Source: Rhodospirillales bacterium (GTDB lineage Bacteria; Pseudomonadota; Alphaproteobacteria; Acetobacterales; Acetobacteraceae). From it: a stretch of DNA of 43,156 bases. Below the pieces are notes generated by a model. It saw only the letters and a list, made by a program, of their open reading frames with translations, did not search any database and was not told where the DNA came from. The stretch is taken from positions 1-43,156 of the forward strand of contig CANFKS010000025.1 of assembly GCA_947447625.1 (NCBI GenBank), written 5' to 3'. The translations under genes were made by a program, and so were the position numbers. This document shows, piece after piece, positions 1 to 7,006 of this stretch. Position 1 is the stretch's first letter. Each line of letters opens with the position of its first letter.

Positions 1-29
1 CCCCCGGCCGCCCGCAGGGAACCCCAGCC

Positions 30-380
30 ATGGACCTCTATCACGTCTTCTTCGACCTCAAACCCGGCATCACCGAGCGCACCCTGCTCGAAAAACTCAC
101 CCTCTACATGGCCCATCTCAAAGCCCAGGGCCTCATCGAGCAGCACCGCCTCACCCGCGCCAAACTCGGCTTCGGCCTCAAAGCCCATGGCGACTGGCAC
201 CTCATCATCGAAGTGCGTGACCTCGCCCAACTCGACGCCGCCTTCCAGCACGTCGCCACCCGCACCGACCCCGTCGAATCCGCCCATCACGGCCTCAACA
301 GCCTCGTCCAAAACCCCGTCTTCGCCCTCTACCGGGACTTCCCCGACCCTGTCCGCCACCACGGCCAAGAAAAATTCTAG
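30..380 (+). CDS. DUF6614 family protein
   Basis: The product is 116 residues with no signal peptide or membrane segment, so it is probably a small cytoplasmic protein. It opens with DLYHVFFDLKPG and carries the stretches RLTRAKLGFG and IEVRDLAQLDAAFQHVATR, and it ends in FALYRDFPDPVR. From memory this pattern matches the uncharacterised alphaproteobacterial DUF6614 family; no reaction is known. An AGGGAA Shine-Dalgarno sequence sits 8-9 bases before the ATG. The stop codon falls inside the first copy of a dispersed palindromic element that follows directly. The 29 bases upstream hold no recognisable feature. Family assignment is fairly sure; function is unknown. Confidence 0.8.
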   Translation: MDLYHVFFDLKPGITERTLLEKLTLYMAHLKAQGLIEQHRLTRAKLGFGLKAHGDWHLIIEVRDLAQLDAAFQHVATRTDPVESAHHGLNSLVQNPVFALYRDFPDPVRHHGQEKF

Positions 381-418
381 ATCGGGATGCCGTCTGATCG
401 GTGAATGCATCCCGCTCA
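378..418. repeat. dispersed palindromic element, copy 1
   Basis: Arms CGGGATGC (383-390) and GCATCCCG (407-414) flank a 16-base loop that contains TCTGAT. The element begins at the TAG stop of the DUF6614 gene. It closely resembles the element at 32643-32684: the left 23 bases differ at two positions, and the right arms GAA(T/G)GCATCCCGCTC differ at one. Its placement suggests a 3'-end or terminator role, or a REP-like repeat. There is no clear T tract here. Confidence 0.6.
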
Positions 419-470
419 CCCCCCAACATTCCCCTTGCACCGAACCCGGCCACCGGGCAAATTGTTAGTT

Positions 471-1328
471 ATGGAGAATGTCGCAAGCCCACCCGGCCCG
501 ACCCAACCCGCCGCGCCCTGCGCGAGTGGTATCCAAGCCGCGCCCTGCGCGATGGCAACCCAAGCCGCGCCCTGCGCGATGGCAACCCAAGCCGCGCCCT
601 GCGCGATGGCAACCCAAGCCGCGCCTCGCGCGATGGACACCAACCTGCGCGCCCACGCCGCCGCCTTGCGCACCGGCTTCGACGCCCTCCTTCTCCACAT
701 CGCCCATCTCTGGGGCCTCCGCTTCCGCCTCGACCCCATCCTCGGCCCGGCGCTCGCCGTCTTCTACGCCCGCGCCCGCCGCAGCCGCGCCCGCGTCGCC
801 GCCCTGATGGAGCACCTCGCCGCCGGCACAATCCCGCCCCCCGCCCGAACCCGCCCCCCCCGCTCCGCCCCCAACCGCACCCGCACCCGCACCCCCAATC
901 CCTGGCCCGCCACCCGCGGCTGGTTCCTGCGCCTCCTCACCTGGGAAGCCACCCCCTATCGCGCCCACCTCGCCGCCCTCCTCGATCACCCCGACACCGC
1001 GGCCCTTCTCCAGGCCGCGCCCCGCGCCCGCCGCCACCTCCGCCCCATCGCCCACATGCTCGGCCTCGAACACACGCTGCTCGCTCTCCCCCCCAGACCC
1101 TCCGCATCCATCCCCCGCCGCGCGAGGGCGCCCGCACCAACACCCGCACCAACGCCCGCACCAACGCCCGCCCCCACCCCCCGCGCCAAACCCCGCCCCT
1201 TTCAATGGTGGCTCCCCCGCACCCGCATCACCCCCCTCTTCTGGTTCGGCGAGCCCTCCACGCACCCCTATTACATCCCCCCCAACCCCACCCGCCGCCG
1301 CGTCCGAAGGCCCTACTCCTGGCCCTGA
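471..1328 (+). CDS. Pro/Arg-rich hypothetical protein with N-terminal nonapeptide repeats
   Basis: The product is 285 residues and I do not recognise its family. The N-terminus is made of AAPCAMATQ repeats encoded by a 27-bp DNA array. Next comes a helical stretch (about residues 58-115, LRAHAAALRTGFDALLLHIAHLW onward in character), then a Pro/Arg linker. A second basic helical region follows, then four APTP units (about residues 220-236). The C-terminal 45 residues are rich in Trp, Tyr and Pro. ATG 471 is the first start after the preceding gene, but every repeat unit carries an in-frame ATG. ATG 633, just after the array, is an equally good start and would leave the array non-coding. Composition is strongly biased. 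A real gene is likely because the helical segments and aromatic tail look protein-like, but the function is unknown. Confidence 0.6.
   Translation: MENVASPPGPTQPAAPCASGIQAAPCAMATQAAPCAMATQAAPCAMATQAAPRAMDTNLRAHAAALRTGFDALLLHIAHLWGLRFRLDPILGPALAVFYARARRSRARVAALMEHLAAGTIPPPARTRPPRSAPNRTRTRTPNPWPATRGWFLRLLTWEATPYRAHLAALLDHPDTAALLQAAPRARRHLRPIAHMLGLEHTLLALPPRPSASIPRRARAPAPTPAPTPAPTPAPTPRAKPRPFQWWLPRTRITPLFWFGEPSTHPYYIPPNPTRRRVRRPYSWP
503..640. repeat. 27-bp tandem repeat array
   Basis: Three perfect 27-bp units (533-559, 560-586, 587-613) are flanked by a degenerate 30-bp unit (503-532) and a degenerate 27-bp unit (614-640). The core GCCGCGCCCTGCGCGATGGC is an imperfect inverted repeat. There are no unique spacers, so it is not a CRISPR array. 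The unit length is a multiple of three and no frame on either strand contains a stop. Confidence 0.9.
1129..1180 (+). repeat. 12-bp tandem repeat encoding APTP units
   Basis: CCCGCACCAAC(A/G) repeats about four times in frame within the hypothetical gene and encodes Ala-Pro-Thr-Pro units, a probable flexible linker. Confidence 0.75.
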
Positions 1329-1442
1329 GCCATGCCGCCCCGGCACGCCCTAATTGTTCCTTATTAGCAATGACAATCCCTCCCCCCCTTGCGCCGCCGC
1401 CACAAATCCGCTTGAACGCCCGGCCCTTCGGAGCAGCCCCCC

Positions 1443-2708
1443 ATGGTCCCCGTCATCGGCATCGACTTCGGCACGACCAACAGCGTCGTCGCCCGCCTCA
1501 ACCCCGACGGCACCAGCACCACCGCCCGCTTCGGCACCGGGGACGCAGCCCAGGATGTCTTCCGCTCCGTCCTCTGCTTCTGGACCGAACATGTCCGCGC
1601 CGGCGGCACACTCAGCCACGCCGCCGGCCCCGCCGCCATCGAGGCCTATATCGACGACCCGCTGGACTCCCGCCTGATGATGTCCCTCAAAACCTACCTC
1701 GCCCAATCCAGCTTCACCGAAACCCGCGTCTTCGGCCGCCCCTTCACGCTCGAACGCCTGATCGCCCTGTTCCTGCGCGCATTCCTCGCCGCCGCCGGCA
1801 TCGACCCCACCGGCACGCGCATCGTCGCCGGCCATCCCGTCCGCTTCGCCGGTGACTTCGCCAACGACCAACTCGGCGCCCAGCGCCTGCGCGCCGCCTA
1901 TGCCGAAGCCGGCATGCCCGGCGTCGAACTCGCCCTCGAACCCGAAGGCGCCGGCTACCGCTTCGCCCGCACCCTGACCCGCGCCGCCACTGTCCTGATC
2001 GGCGATTTCGGCGGCGGCACGTCGGATTTCTCCGTCCTGCGCTTCACCCCCGGCCACGGCGTCGCAGCCCTCGGCCACGCCGGCATCGGCATCGCCGGCG
2101 ATGTGTTCGACTACCGCATCATCGACCGCGTGATCTCCCCCCAACTCGGCAAGGGCGGCACCTATTCCGTCATGGGCAAGGACCTCCCGGTCCCCCCCGA
2201 ATACTACGCCCAGTTCGCCCGCTGGCACCGCCTGTCCCTGATGCGCAACCCGAAAACCCTGCGCCAGATCGCCGAAGTCGCCGCCACCGCGGCCCGGCCG
2301 CAACAACTCCGCAACCTCATCACCCTCATCGAGGACGAACTCGGCTACCGCCTCTACCAGGTCGTCTCCGCCGTGAAGGCCGAGCTTTCCGCCAACGACC
2401 ACAGCCGCCTCGTCTTCAAACACGGCGCCATCGACATCGACATCACCGTCGCCCGCGCCGATTTCGAAACCTGGATCGCCCCCGACCTCGCCCATCTGGC
2501 CACCACCGTCGATCGCGCGCTCTCTGAAGCCAACCTCCCCGCCGATGCGATCGACCACGTCTTCCTCACCGGCGGCACCTCCTTCGTCCCCGCCGTGCGC
2601 CGCCTGTTCGATGCGCGCTTCGGCCCCGAAAAAGTCACCGCCGGGGGTGAATTCGTCTCCGTCGCCGAAGGTCTCGCCCTCATCGGCCGCGACCGGATGG
2701 CCCCATGA
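1443..2708 (+). CDS. Hsp70-family protein, YegD-like
   Basis: The 421-residue product has the actin/Hsp70 ATPase fold. The phosphate-1 motif IGIDFGTTNSVVA lies near residues 5-17, phosphate-2 IGDFGGGTSDFSVL near 186-199, and the adenosine motif VFLTGGTSFVP near 373-383. It stops soon after the nucleotide-binding domain, so the substrate-binding and lid domains of DnaK are missing. This matches the YegD-type group of Hsp70 homologues (E. coli YegD is about 450 residues), whose client is not well defined. A GGAG motif precedes the ATG. The stop overlaps the yraN start by four bases (ATGA), so the two are translationally coupled. Family is sure; a chaperone role is inferred. Confidence 0.88.
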   Translation: MVPVIGIDFGTTNSVVARLNPDGTSTTARFGTGDAAQDVFRSVLCFWTEHVRAGGTLSHAAGPAAIEAYIDDPLDSRLMMSLKTYLAQSSFTETRVFGRPFTLERLIALFLRAFLAAAGIDPTGTRIVAGHPVRFAGDFANDQLGAQRLRAAYAEAGMPGVELALEPEGAGYRFARTLTRAATVLIGDFGGGTSDFSVLRFTPGHGVAALGHAGIGIAGDVFDYRIIDRVISPQLGKGGTYSVMGKDLPVPPEYYAQFARWHRLSLMRNPKTLRQIAEVAATAARPQQLRNLITLIEDELGYRLYQVVSAVKAELSANDHSRLVFKHGAIDIDITVARADFETWIAPDLAHLATTVDRALSEANLPADAIDHVFLTGGTSFVPAVRRLFDARFGPEKVTAGGEFVSVAEGLALIGRDRMAP

Positions 2709-3097
2709 ACCGCCGTGTCCTCAAAGGGGCCCACGCCTTCGCCGCGGGCCTCGACGCGGAATCCACCGCAGCCCATGCCCTGGAACAGGACGGCTGGCAC
2801 CTCCACGCCCGCCGCCTGCGCACCGCGGCGGGCGAAATCGATCTGATCGCCGAAAAACACGGGCTGCTCGCGCTCATCGAAGTCAAACACCGCGCCACCC
2901 TGGCCGGCGCCGCCGCGTCGCTCGGCCCGCGCCAGCGCCTCCGCCTGATCGCCGCCGCCGAACTCGTGCTCGCGGAAAATCCGGGCTGGGGGATCGCCGG
3001 AATCCGCTTCGATGTCATCGTCGTTGACCGCGCCGGCGCCATCCGCCGCATTGCCGATGCGTTTCGCCTTGGGGATTCAACCGGCCCGGGCGCATGA
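2705..3097 (+). CDS. YraN/UPF0102 family nuclease-like protein
   Basis: The 130-residue product has the restriction-endonuclease-like core of the UPF0102 family: GEIDLIAEK (about residues 42-50) and LIEVKHR (about 57-63), where family members usually read EVKxR. The conserved Glu, Asp, Glu and Lys are the expected metal and catalytic residues. Members are widespread and have been linked to DNA processing, but the cellular role is not settled. The start overlaps the stop of the Hsp70-like gene, and the downstream exported-protein gene follows within 30 bases, so the three genes probably share a transcript. Confidence 0.88.
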   Translation: MNRRVLKGAHAFAAGLDAESTAAHALEQDGWHLHARRLRTAAGEIDLIAEKHGLLALIEVKHRATLAGAAASLGPRQRLRLIAAAELVLAENPGWGIAGIRFDVIVVDRAGAIRRIADAFRLGDSTGPGA

Positions 3098-3126
3098 TGC
3101 CCCGCCGTCACGACAGGGAGTTCACG

Positions 3127-3483
3127 ATGCGCCTGATCCCGCTTCTCGCCTTGTTGCTCGCCGCCGCCCCGGCCCTCGGCCAGACGACCGGCATCCCCAT
3201 CGCCCCCTTGCCCAGCACCGACCTCGATGAGGACGCCCCCGCCGACGCCTTCCTCAAATCCGCGCGTCTTGCCCTCGCTTTGGGCCGCACCGGCGAAGCG
3301 ATGGAAGCGCTCGAACGGGCGGAGAGCCGTGCCCTGACCCGCACAATCCGCCCCTCGCGCGCCGGTCAACCGAGCGACCAGCCCCAAGTCGCCCTCATCG
3401 CCCGCGCCCGCGCGACACTCGCGGCCGGCGAGCGCATGGCCACCATCGCGCTGATCGACCAGGCGCTCGCCGAACCTAACTGA
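3127..3483 (+). CDS. small exported hypothetical protein
   Basis: The 118-residue product starts with a clear Sec signal peptide, MRLIPLLALLLAAAPALGQ, probably cleaved after ALG or nearby. The mature part is mostly helical with TPR-like spacing: FLKSARLALALGRTGEAMEALERAESRAL, then a second helix pair ending in LIDQALAEPN. A tetratricopeptide-like periplasmic helper is possible but not proven. ATG 3127 was chosen over 3094 because CAGGGAG lies seven bases before it and the signal peptide then starts cleanly. The last eight bases overlap the 3' end of the convergent DedA gene. Confidence 0.72.
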   Translation: MRLIPLLALLLAAAPALGQTTGIPIAPLPSTDLDEDAPADAFLKSARLALALGRTGEAMEALERAESRALTRTIRPSRAGQPSDQPQVALIARARATLAAGERMATIALIDQALAEPN

Positions 3484-4042
3484 CCGGCCGCGGCGCCGCG
3501 CGATGCATCCCACGCCACACCTTCAGCGCAATCAACACCACAGCGCAGATCCCCACCCCGGCCATCATCCAATACACGCCATCCGGCCCCAGCCACGCCG
3601 CCAGATACCATCCACCCGCCACAAAACTGGCCGCCCAGATGCCGGCGGCGATGAAGTTCCAGAACGCGAAATGCCCCCAGTTCATCCCGGCCACGCCGCA
3701 CGCCGCGGAGGACACGTTGCGGATGCCGTAGACAAAGCGGAAGCTGAGAATGAACAGCACGCCATAGCGCTCCAAAAAGCGCAGCGCCTGGTCAAGCCGC
3801 TTTTCCGCCCCCGGAATCCGCCGCGCGATCCCGGCCCCGTAGCGCCGCCCCAGGGTGAACCACACCTGGTCCCCGGCAAACGAGCCGAGCCATACGCTCA
3901 CGCCCAGAATCCAGGGATCGATCAAGCCGGTGGCGCGCCCCGCGGCCGAGGCCAGCAGCACGAACGTCTCCCCCTCGAAGAACGCCCACAAGGCGGCCCC
4001 CAGATATGCCAGATGGCCCCATTCGGCCCAAAACACCTCCAC
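3476..4042 (-). CDS. DedA/SNARE-associated (VTT) family membrane protein
   Basis: This is an inner-membrane protein of about 190 residues. It carries the DedA/VTT features: FFEGETFVLLASAAG near the N-terminus, then GSFAGDQVWFTLGRRYG, RFLERYGVLFILSFRFVYGIRNVSSAACG and several C-terminal hydrophobic segments. DedA proteins are linked to lipid-carrier recycling, membrane potential and envelope integrity; the substrate here cannot be told. There is no good ATG. GTG 4042 is preferred because GAGGAG lies about 11 bases upstream. GTG 4054 also opens the frame but has its Shine-Dalgarno directly abutting it. It is convergent with, and overlaps, the small exported-protein gene. Confidence 0.85.
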   Translation of the reverse strand: MEVFWAEWGHLAYLGAALWAFFEGETFVLLASAAGRATGLIDPWILGVSVWLGSFAGDQVWFTLGRRYGAGIARRIPGAEKRLDQALRFLERYGVLFILSFRFVYGIRNVSSAACGVAGMNWGHFAFWNFIAAGIWAASFVAGGWYLAAWLGPDGVYWMMAGVGICAVVLIALKVWRGMHRAAPRPVS

Positions 4043-4141
4043 GCGACCCTGCACTCCTCAGACGACGTCAGACTGGCATCACTGTGACGCAGCCACCGCC
4101 CAGGGCAAGCCAATTCCGTGGTACAGATTGATGAAATCTCA

Positions 4142-5248
4142 TCAAGGTTCCGCAGCGTCGCGGCCGAGGTCCGCAAACAGCCCGCGCAACCCCGCGGCCG
4201 AGGCCGCGCATCTGCCACGCTCGGTGATCAGCCCCGTCACCAGACGCGCCGGCGTCACATCAAACGCCGGATTGGCCGCGTTGCTCGACGCTGGCGTGAC
4301 CCGCAGCGTGCTCACCGCACCATCCATGCCCCGGCCCGTGACGGTGGTGACTTCGCTGGCCGCGCGCTCCTCGATCGGGATCTCCTTCACCCCATTATCG
4401 ACCGTCCAGTCGATGGTCGATGACGGCAGGCCGACCCAGAACGGCACGGCGTTGTCATGCGCCGCCAGCGCCTTCAGATACGTGCCGATCTTGTTGGCCA
4501 CATCGCCGCTGCGGGTGACCCGGTCGGTGCCGACGATCACCAGGTCCACCATGCCGTGCTGCATCAGATGCCCCCCCGCATTGTCGGCGATCACCGTGTG
4601 CTTCACGCCATGGCTGCCGAGTTCGAACGCGGTGAGCAAGGCGCCCTGGTTGCGCGGACGGGTTTCATCGACCCAGACATGCACATCGATCCCCTGGTCA
4701 TGCGCCATGTAGATCGGCGCCAGCGCGGTGCCCCAATCCACGGTTGCGAGCCATCCGGCGTTGCAGTGGGTCAACACATTGACCCGCCGCCCCCCGGCCG
4801 CCCGCTCGGCGATCAGGCCGACGCCATGCCGGCCGATCGCCGCACACATCGCCACATCCTCATCGGCAATGGCCGCAGCCTCGCGATAGGCCGCCTCCGC
4901 CCGGGCGCTGGCGGCCTGCGGGCGCAGCCTGGCGAGCATCCGCTCAAGCGCCCATCTGAGATTGATCGCGGTCGGCCTGGTCGCGGCCAGCATTGCGGCA
5001 TCGCGCTCCATCGCAGCCGTGGAGGCATCCACCCGCAAGGCGAGGCACAACCCATAGGCCGCCACGGCGCCGATCAGCGGCGCGCCGCGCACCTGCATCG
5101 AGCGGATCGCATGGGCCGCGGCGGCGACATCGGACAGGCGCAGGATATCGACCGACCAGGGCAGTTTCGTCTGGTCCAGGATGCGGACGGTCCAGCCGTC
5201 CTGCTCGTCGACCCACACGCTGCGATAGGAGGTTCCGTCGATTTTCAT
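4142..5248 (-). CDS. mtnA: S-methyl-5-thioribose-1-phosphate isomerase
   Basis: The enzyme converts 5-methylthioribose-1-phosphate to 5-methylthioribulose-1-phosphate in the methionine salvage pathway. The 368 residues match the family length. Visible landmarks are [10 protein letters not shown] (residues 51-60), the catalytic Cys162 in [10 protein letters not shown] and the catalytic Asp242 in IVGTDRVT, followed by [10 protein letters not shown]. It is the last gene of a minus-strand run: DUF983, UPF0262 and mtnA are separated by only 6 and 9 bases. No other methionine-salvage gene lies in the window, so the pathway would have to be completed elsewhere. Confidence 0.95.
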   Translation of the reverse strand: MKIDGTSYRSVWVDEQDGWTVRILDQTKLPWSVDILRLSDVAAAAHAIRSMQVRGAPLIGAVAAYGLCLALRVDASTAAMERDAAMLAATRPTAINLRWALERMLARLRPQAASARAEAAYREAAAIADEDVAMCAAIGRHGVGLIAERAAGGRRVNVLTHCNAGWLATVDWGTALAPIYMAHDQGIDVHVWVDETRPRNQGALLTAFELGSHGVKHTVIADNAGGHLMQHGMVDLVIVGTDRVTRSGDVANKIGTYLKALAAHDNAVPFWVGLPSSTIDWTVDNGVKEIPIEERAASEVTTVTGRGMDGAVSTLRVTPASSNAANPAFDVTPARLVTGLITERGRCAASAAGLRGLFADLGRDAAEP

Positions 5249-5257
5249 CGGTGTTCC

Positions 5258-5776
5258 CTAGACCCGTTGGTGAAGCACGCAAACCAATGTGAACAGGCGC
5301 CGTGCGGTGGCGAAATCGATTTCGACCTTGCCGGCGAGACGCTGCACCAGAAGCGCCGCGCCCTCGTTGTGCAAGCCGCGGCGGCCCATGTCGATGGCCT
5401 GGGTGCGGGCCTCGCGCCCTTCGGACATGGCGAGGATATGGCTGTCGACGAGCATCTGATAGTCGCGGATCAGGCCTCGGAACGGGCCGAGGGCCAGCAT
5501 GATGCCGCGCAGCGGCGCGTCGTCGGCGGCGCGGATGTCGAACACCAGCCGCCCCTGCCGGATCGAAAGCCGCAGCCCGAACGGCCCCTGCCCGCCGGAA
5601 GCGGGGCGGAAGCGGTTCTCGTCCTGCAAATCCGCCACCGCCTGCGCCCGGTCCGCCTCCAGCAGCGGCGACAGGCGGGTCAGCGCCTCGCCCTCCAGCG
5701 AAACCCGGTCAAGCCGCGACTCGGGTGCCGCCAGATCGGGTGTCGCCAGATCGGGTGTCGCCGCAGTCGCGGGCAT
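5258..5776 (-). CDS. UPF0262 family protein
   Basis: The 172-residue product is a member of an uncharacterised, mainly alphaproteobacterial family. It is recognised by FRLIRDYQMLVDSH-like and DFATARRLFTLVCVLH segments near the C-terminus; the actual text in the first is FRGLIRDYQMLVDSH. The first 20 residues, with ATPDLATPDLAAPE, are encoded by a 15-bp tandem repeat and look like an added, lineage-specific N-terminus. The gene sits between the DUF983 gene and mtnA. The function is unknown. Confidence 0.9.
   Translation of the reverse strand: MPATAATPDLATPDLAAPESRLDRVSLEGEALTRLSPLLEADRAQAVADLQDENRFRPASGGQGPFGLRLSIRQGRLVFDIRAADDAPLRGIMLALGPFRGLIRDYQMLVDSHILAMSEGREARTQAIDMGRRGLHNEGAALLVQRLAGKVEIDFATARRLFTLVCVLHQRV
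5721..5765. repeat. 15-bp in-frame tandem repeat
   Basis: Three consecutive 15-bp units of the form TCGGGTGTCGCCAGA (5721-5735, 5736-5750, 5751-5765) lie at the 5' end of the UPF0262 gene. They encode the repeated ATPDL on the minus strand. The outer units are slightly degenerate. Confidence 0.85.
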
Positions 5777-5782
5777 TGCGGC

Positions 5783-6208
5783 CTAGCCCGGGCCGTTCGG
5801 CGTGAGCATGCCCATCGCGGTGAGAACGCCGATCGTCATGCCTTTGATCGGGCGCAACAGGCCGATCACCATGGCCATGCTGAGCGGCACCCAGATCGCC
5901 GTGTGGATCCACAAATCGGGGGTCCAGGTCTTTTCCACGAACAACATCCCGGGAATCACGACATGGCCGACCACAACGATCGTAAAATAGGGCGGCGCGT
6001 CATCGGCGCGGGCCTGGCCCAGCGGCGCGGTGCATGTGGCACAGACCGGCTCGACCTTCAAAAAACTGCGAAACATCCGCGATCCGCCGCATGCCGGGCA
6101 GGCGCCCAAGGCGCCGCGCTTCAGTGCCGCCCACACGCGCGGGACCGGCCATGTCGGCAATTTTTGCTCGCGATCGGGCAACCAGCGGACCGGCTTGCTA
6201 TCTGACAC
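5783..6208 (-). CDS. DUF983 family membrane protein
   Basis: The 141-residue product carries a zinc-ribbon-like pair of Cys motifs, CPAC and CATC, followed by two hydrophobic segments (YFTIVVVGHVVIPGMLFV and a C-terminal one beginning WVPLSMAMVIGLL). This is the DUF983 arrangement, an uncharacterised alphaproteobacterial family often found near cytochrome-oxidase or housekeeping genes. GTG 6208 was chosen because GGAAGG lies about eight bases upstream. A TTG at 6235 would add nine residues. It is the first gene of the run that ends with mtnA. Confidence 0.87.
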   Translation of the reverse strand: MSDSKPVRWLPDREQKLPTWPVPRVWAALKRGALGACPACGGSRMFRSFLKVEPVCATCTAPLGQARADDAPPYFTIVVVGHVVIPGMLFVEKTWTPDLWIHTAIWVPLSMAMVIGLLRPIKGMTIGVLTAMGMLTPNGPG

Positions 6209-6308
6209 GGCGGAACCTTCCAACTCGGCGGGCAAAAGTGCTCGCCGCAGTGCAGCATAGACGCAGACTTACTTGATCCCGCGGGCAATGACGATCAAGA
6301 CTTTCCGC

Positions 6309-6953
6309 ATGTCCCGTATTCTTGTGATCAATCCGAACTGCAGCCAGGACTGCTCCGCCGGCATCGAGACGGCGATCGACCCGTTCCGCTTCCCAGGCGG
6401 CCCGGAGATCGACGTCGCCACCCTCGCCGCAGGACCCAAGGCGATCTATTCCTGGCGCGACTGGCACAGCGTTGTCGAACCGCTCTGCCACCTCGTGGAA
6501 AACACCCGGGCCGACGCCTTCGTCGTCGCCTGCGCCTCCGACCCCGGGATCGAAGCCGTTCGCGCCTCGACCACAACGCCCGTGCTCGGCATCTTCCGCT
6601 GTGCGGTGACCGCCGCTGTGGCGCGGGCTGACCGGTTTGGCGTGATCGGGCTGGTCAACGCCTCGAAATCACGCCACCTCGCCGCCCTGCGCGCGATCGG
6701 GCTCGAAGACCGTCTTGCCGGCGAAATCGCGATGAATGTCAGCCTCGAAACCCTGCTCGACCCGCGCGCCACCAGGACGAGGTTGATCCAGGTCGCCAAG
6801 TCCCTGGTCGGGGAAGGCGCGGAAACCATCATCCTCGGCTGCACCGGCATGAGCCATCACCGCATCGCCATCGAGCGCGAAATCGGCATTCCCGTGATCG
6901 ACCCGTGCCAGGCCGCCATCGGCCAGGCCTTGGCCCTGGTCCTGGCGGGCTGA
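6309..6953 (+). CDS. Asp/Glu/hydantoin racemase family protein
   Basis: The 214-residue product begins MSRILVINPNCS, the typical opening of the hydantoin/aspartate racemase family. The two catalytic cysteines are Cys75 in VVACASDPG and Cys178 in ILGCTGMSHH, placed as expected for cofactor-independent two-base racemisation. Substrates in the family include hydantoins, Asp, Glu and allantoin-type compounds; nothing nearby narrows this down. The start at 6309 fits homologous N-termini, although no strong Shine-Dalgarno is seen; 6288 and 6273 are upstream alternatives. It is divergent from the DUF983 gene and convergent with the monooxygenase. Confidence 0.82.
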   Translation: MSRILVINPNCSQDCSAGIETAIDPFRFPGGPEIDVATLAAGPKAIYSWRDWHSVVEPLCHLVENTRADAFVVACASDPGIEAVRASTTTPVLGIFRCAVTAAVARADRFGVIGLVNASKSRHLAALRAIGLEDRLAGEIAMNVSLETLLDPRATRTRLIQVAKSLVGEGAETIILGCTGMSHHRIAIEREIGIPVIDPCQAAIGQALALVLAG

Positions 6954-7006
6954 CGGGCGCGAAACCGGGCGCGCTGAACCCGCGCGCCCGGTGTGCGTCG
7001 TGAGAC

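Noticed and set aside
503-640. CRISPR array
   Set aside because: Units are contiguous with no variable spacers and no cas genes nearby.
4457-6205. 582-codon frame on the plus strand
   Set aside because: It runs antisense across mtnA, UPF0262 and DUF983, which are all recognisable.
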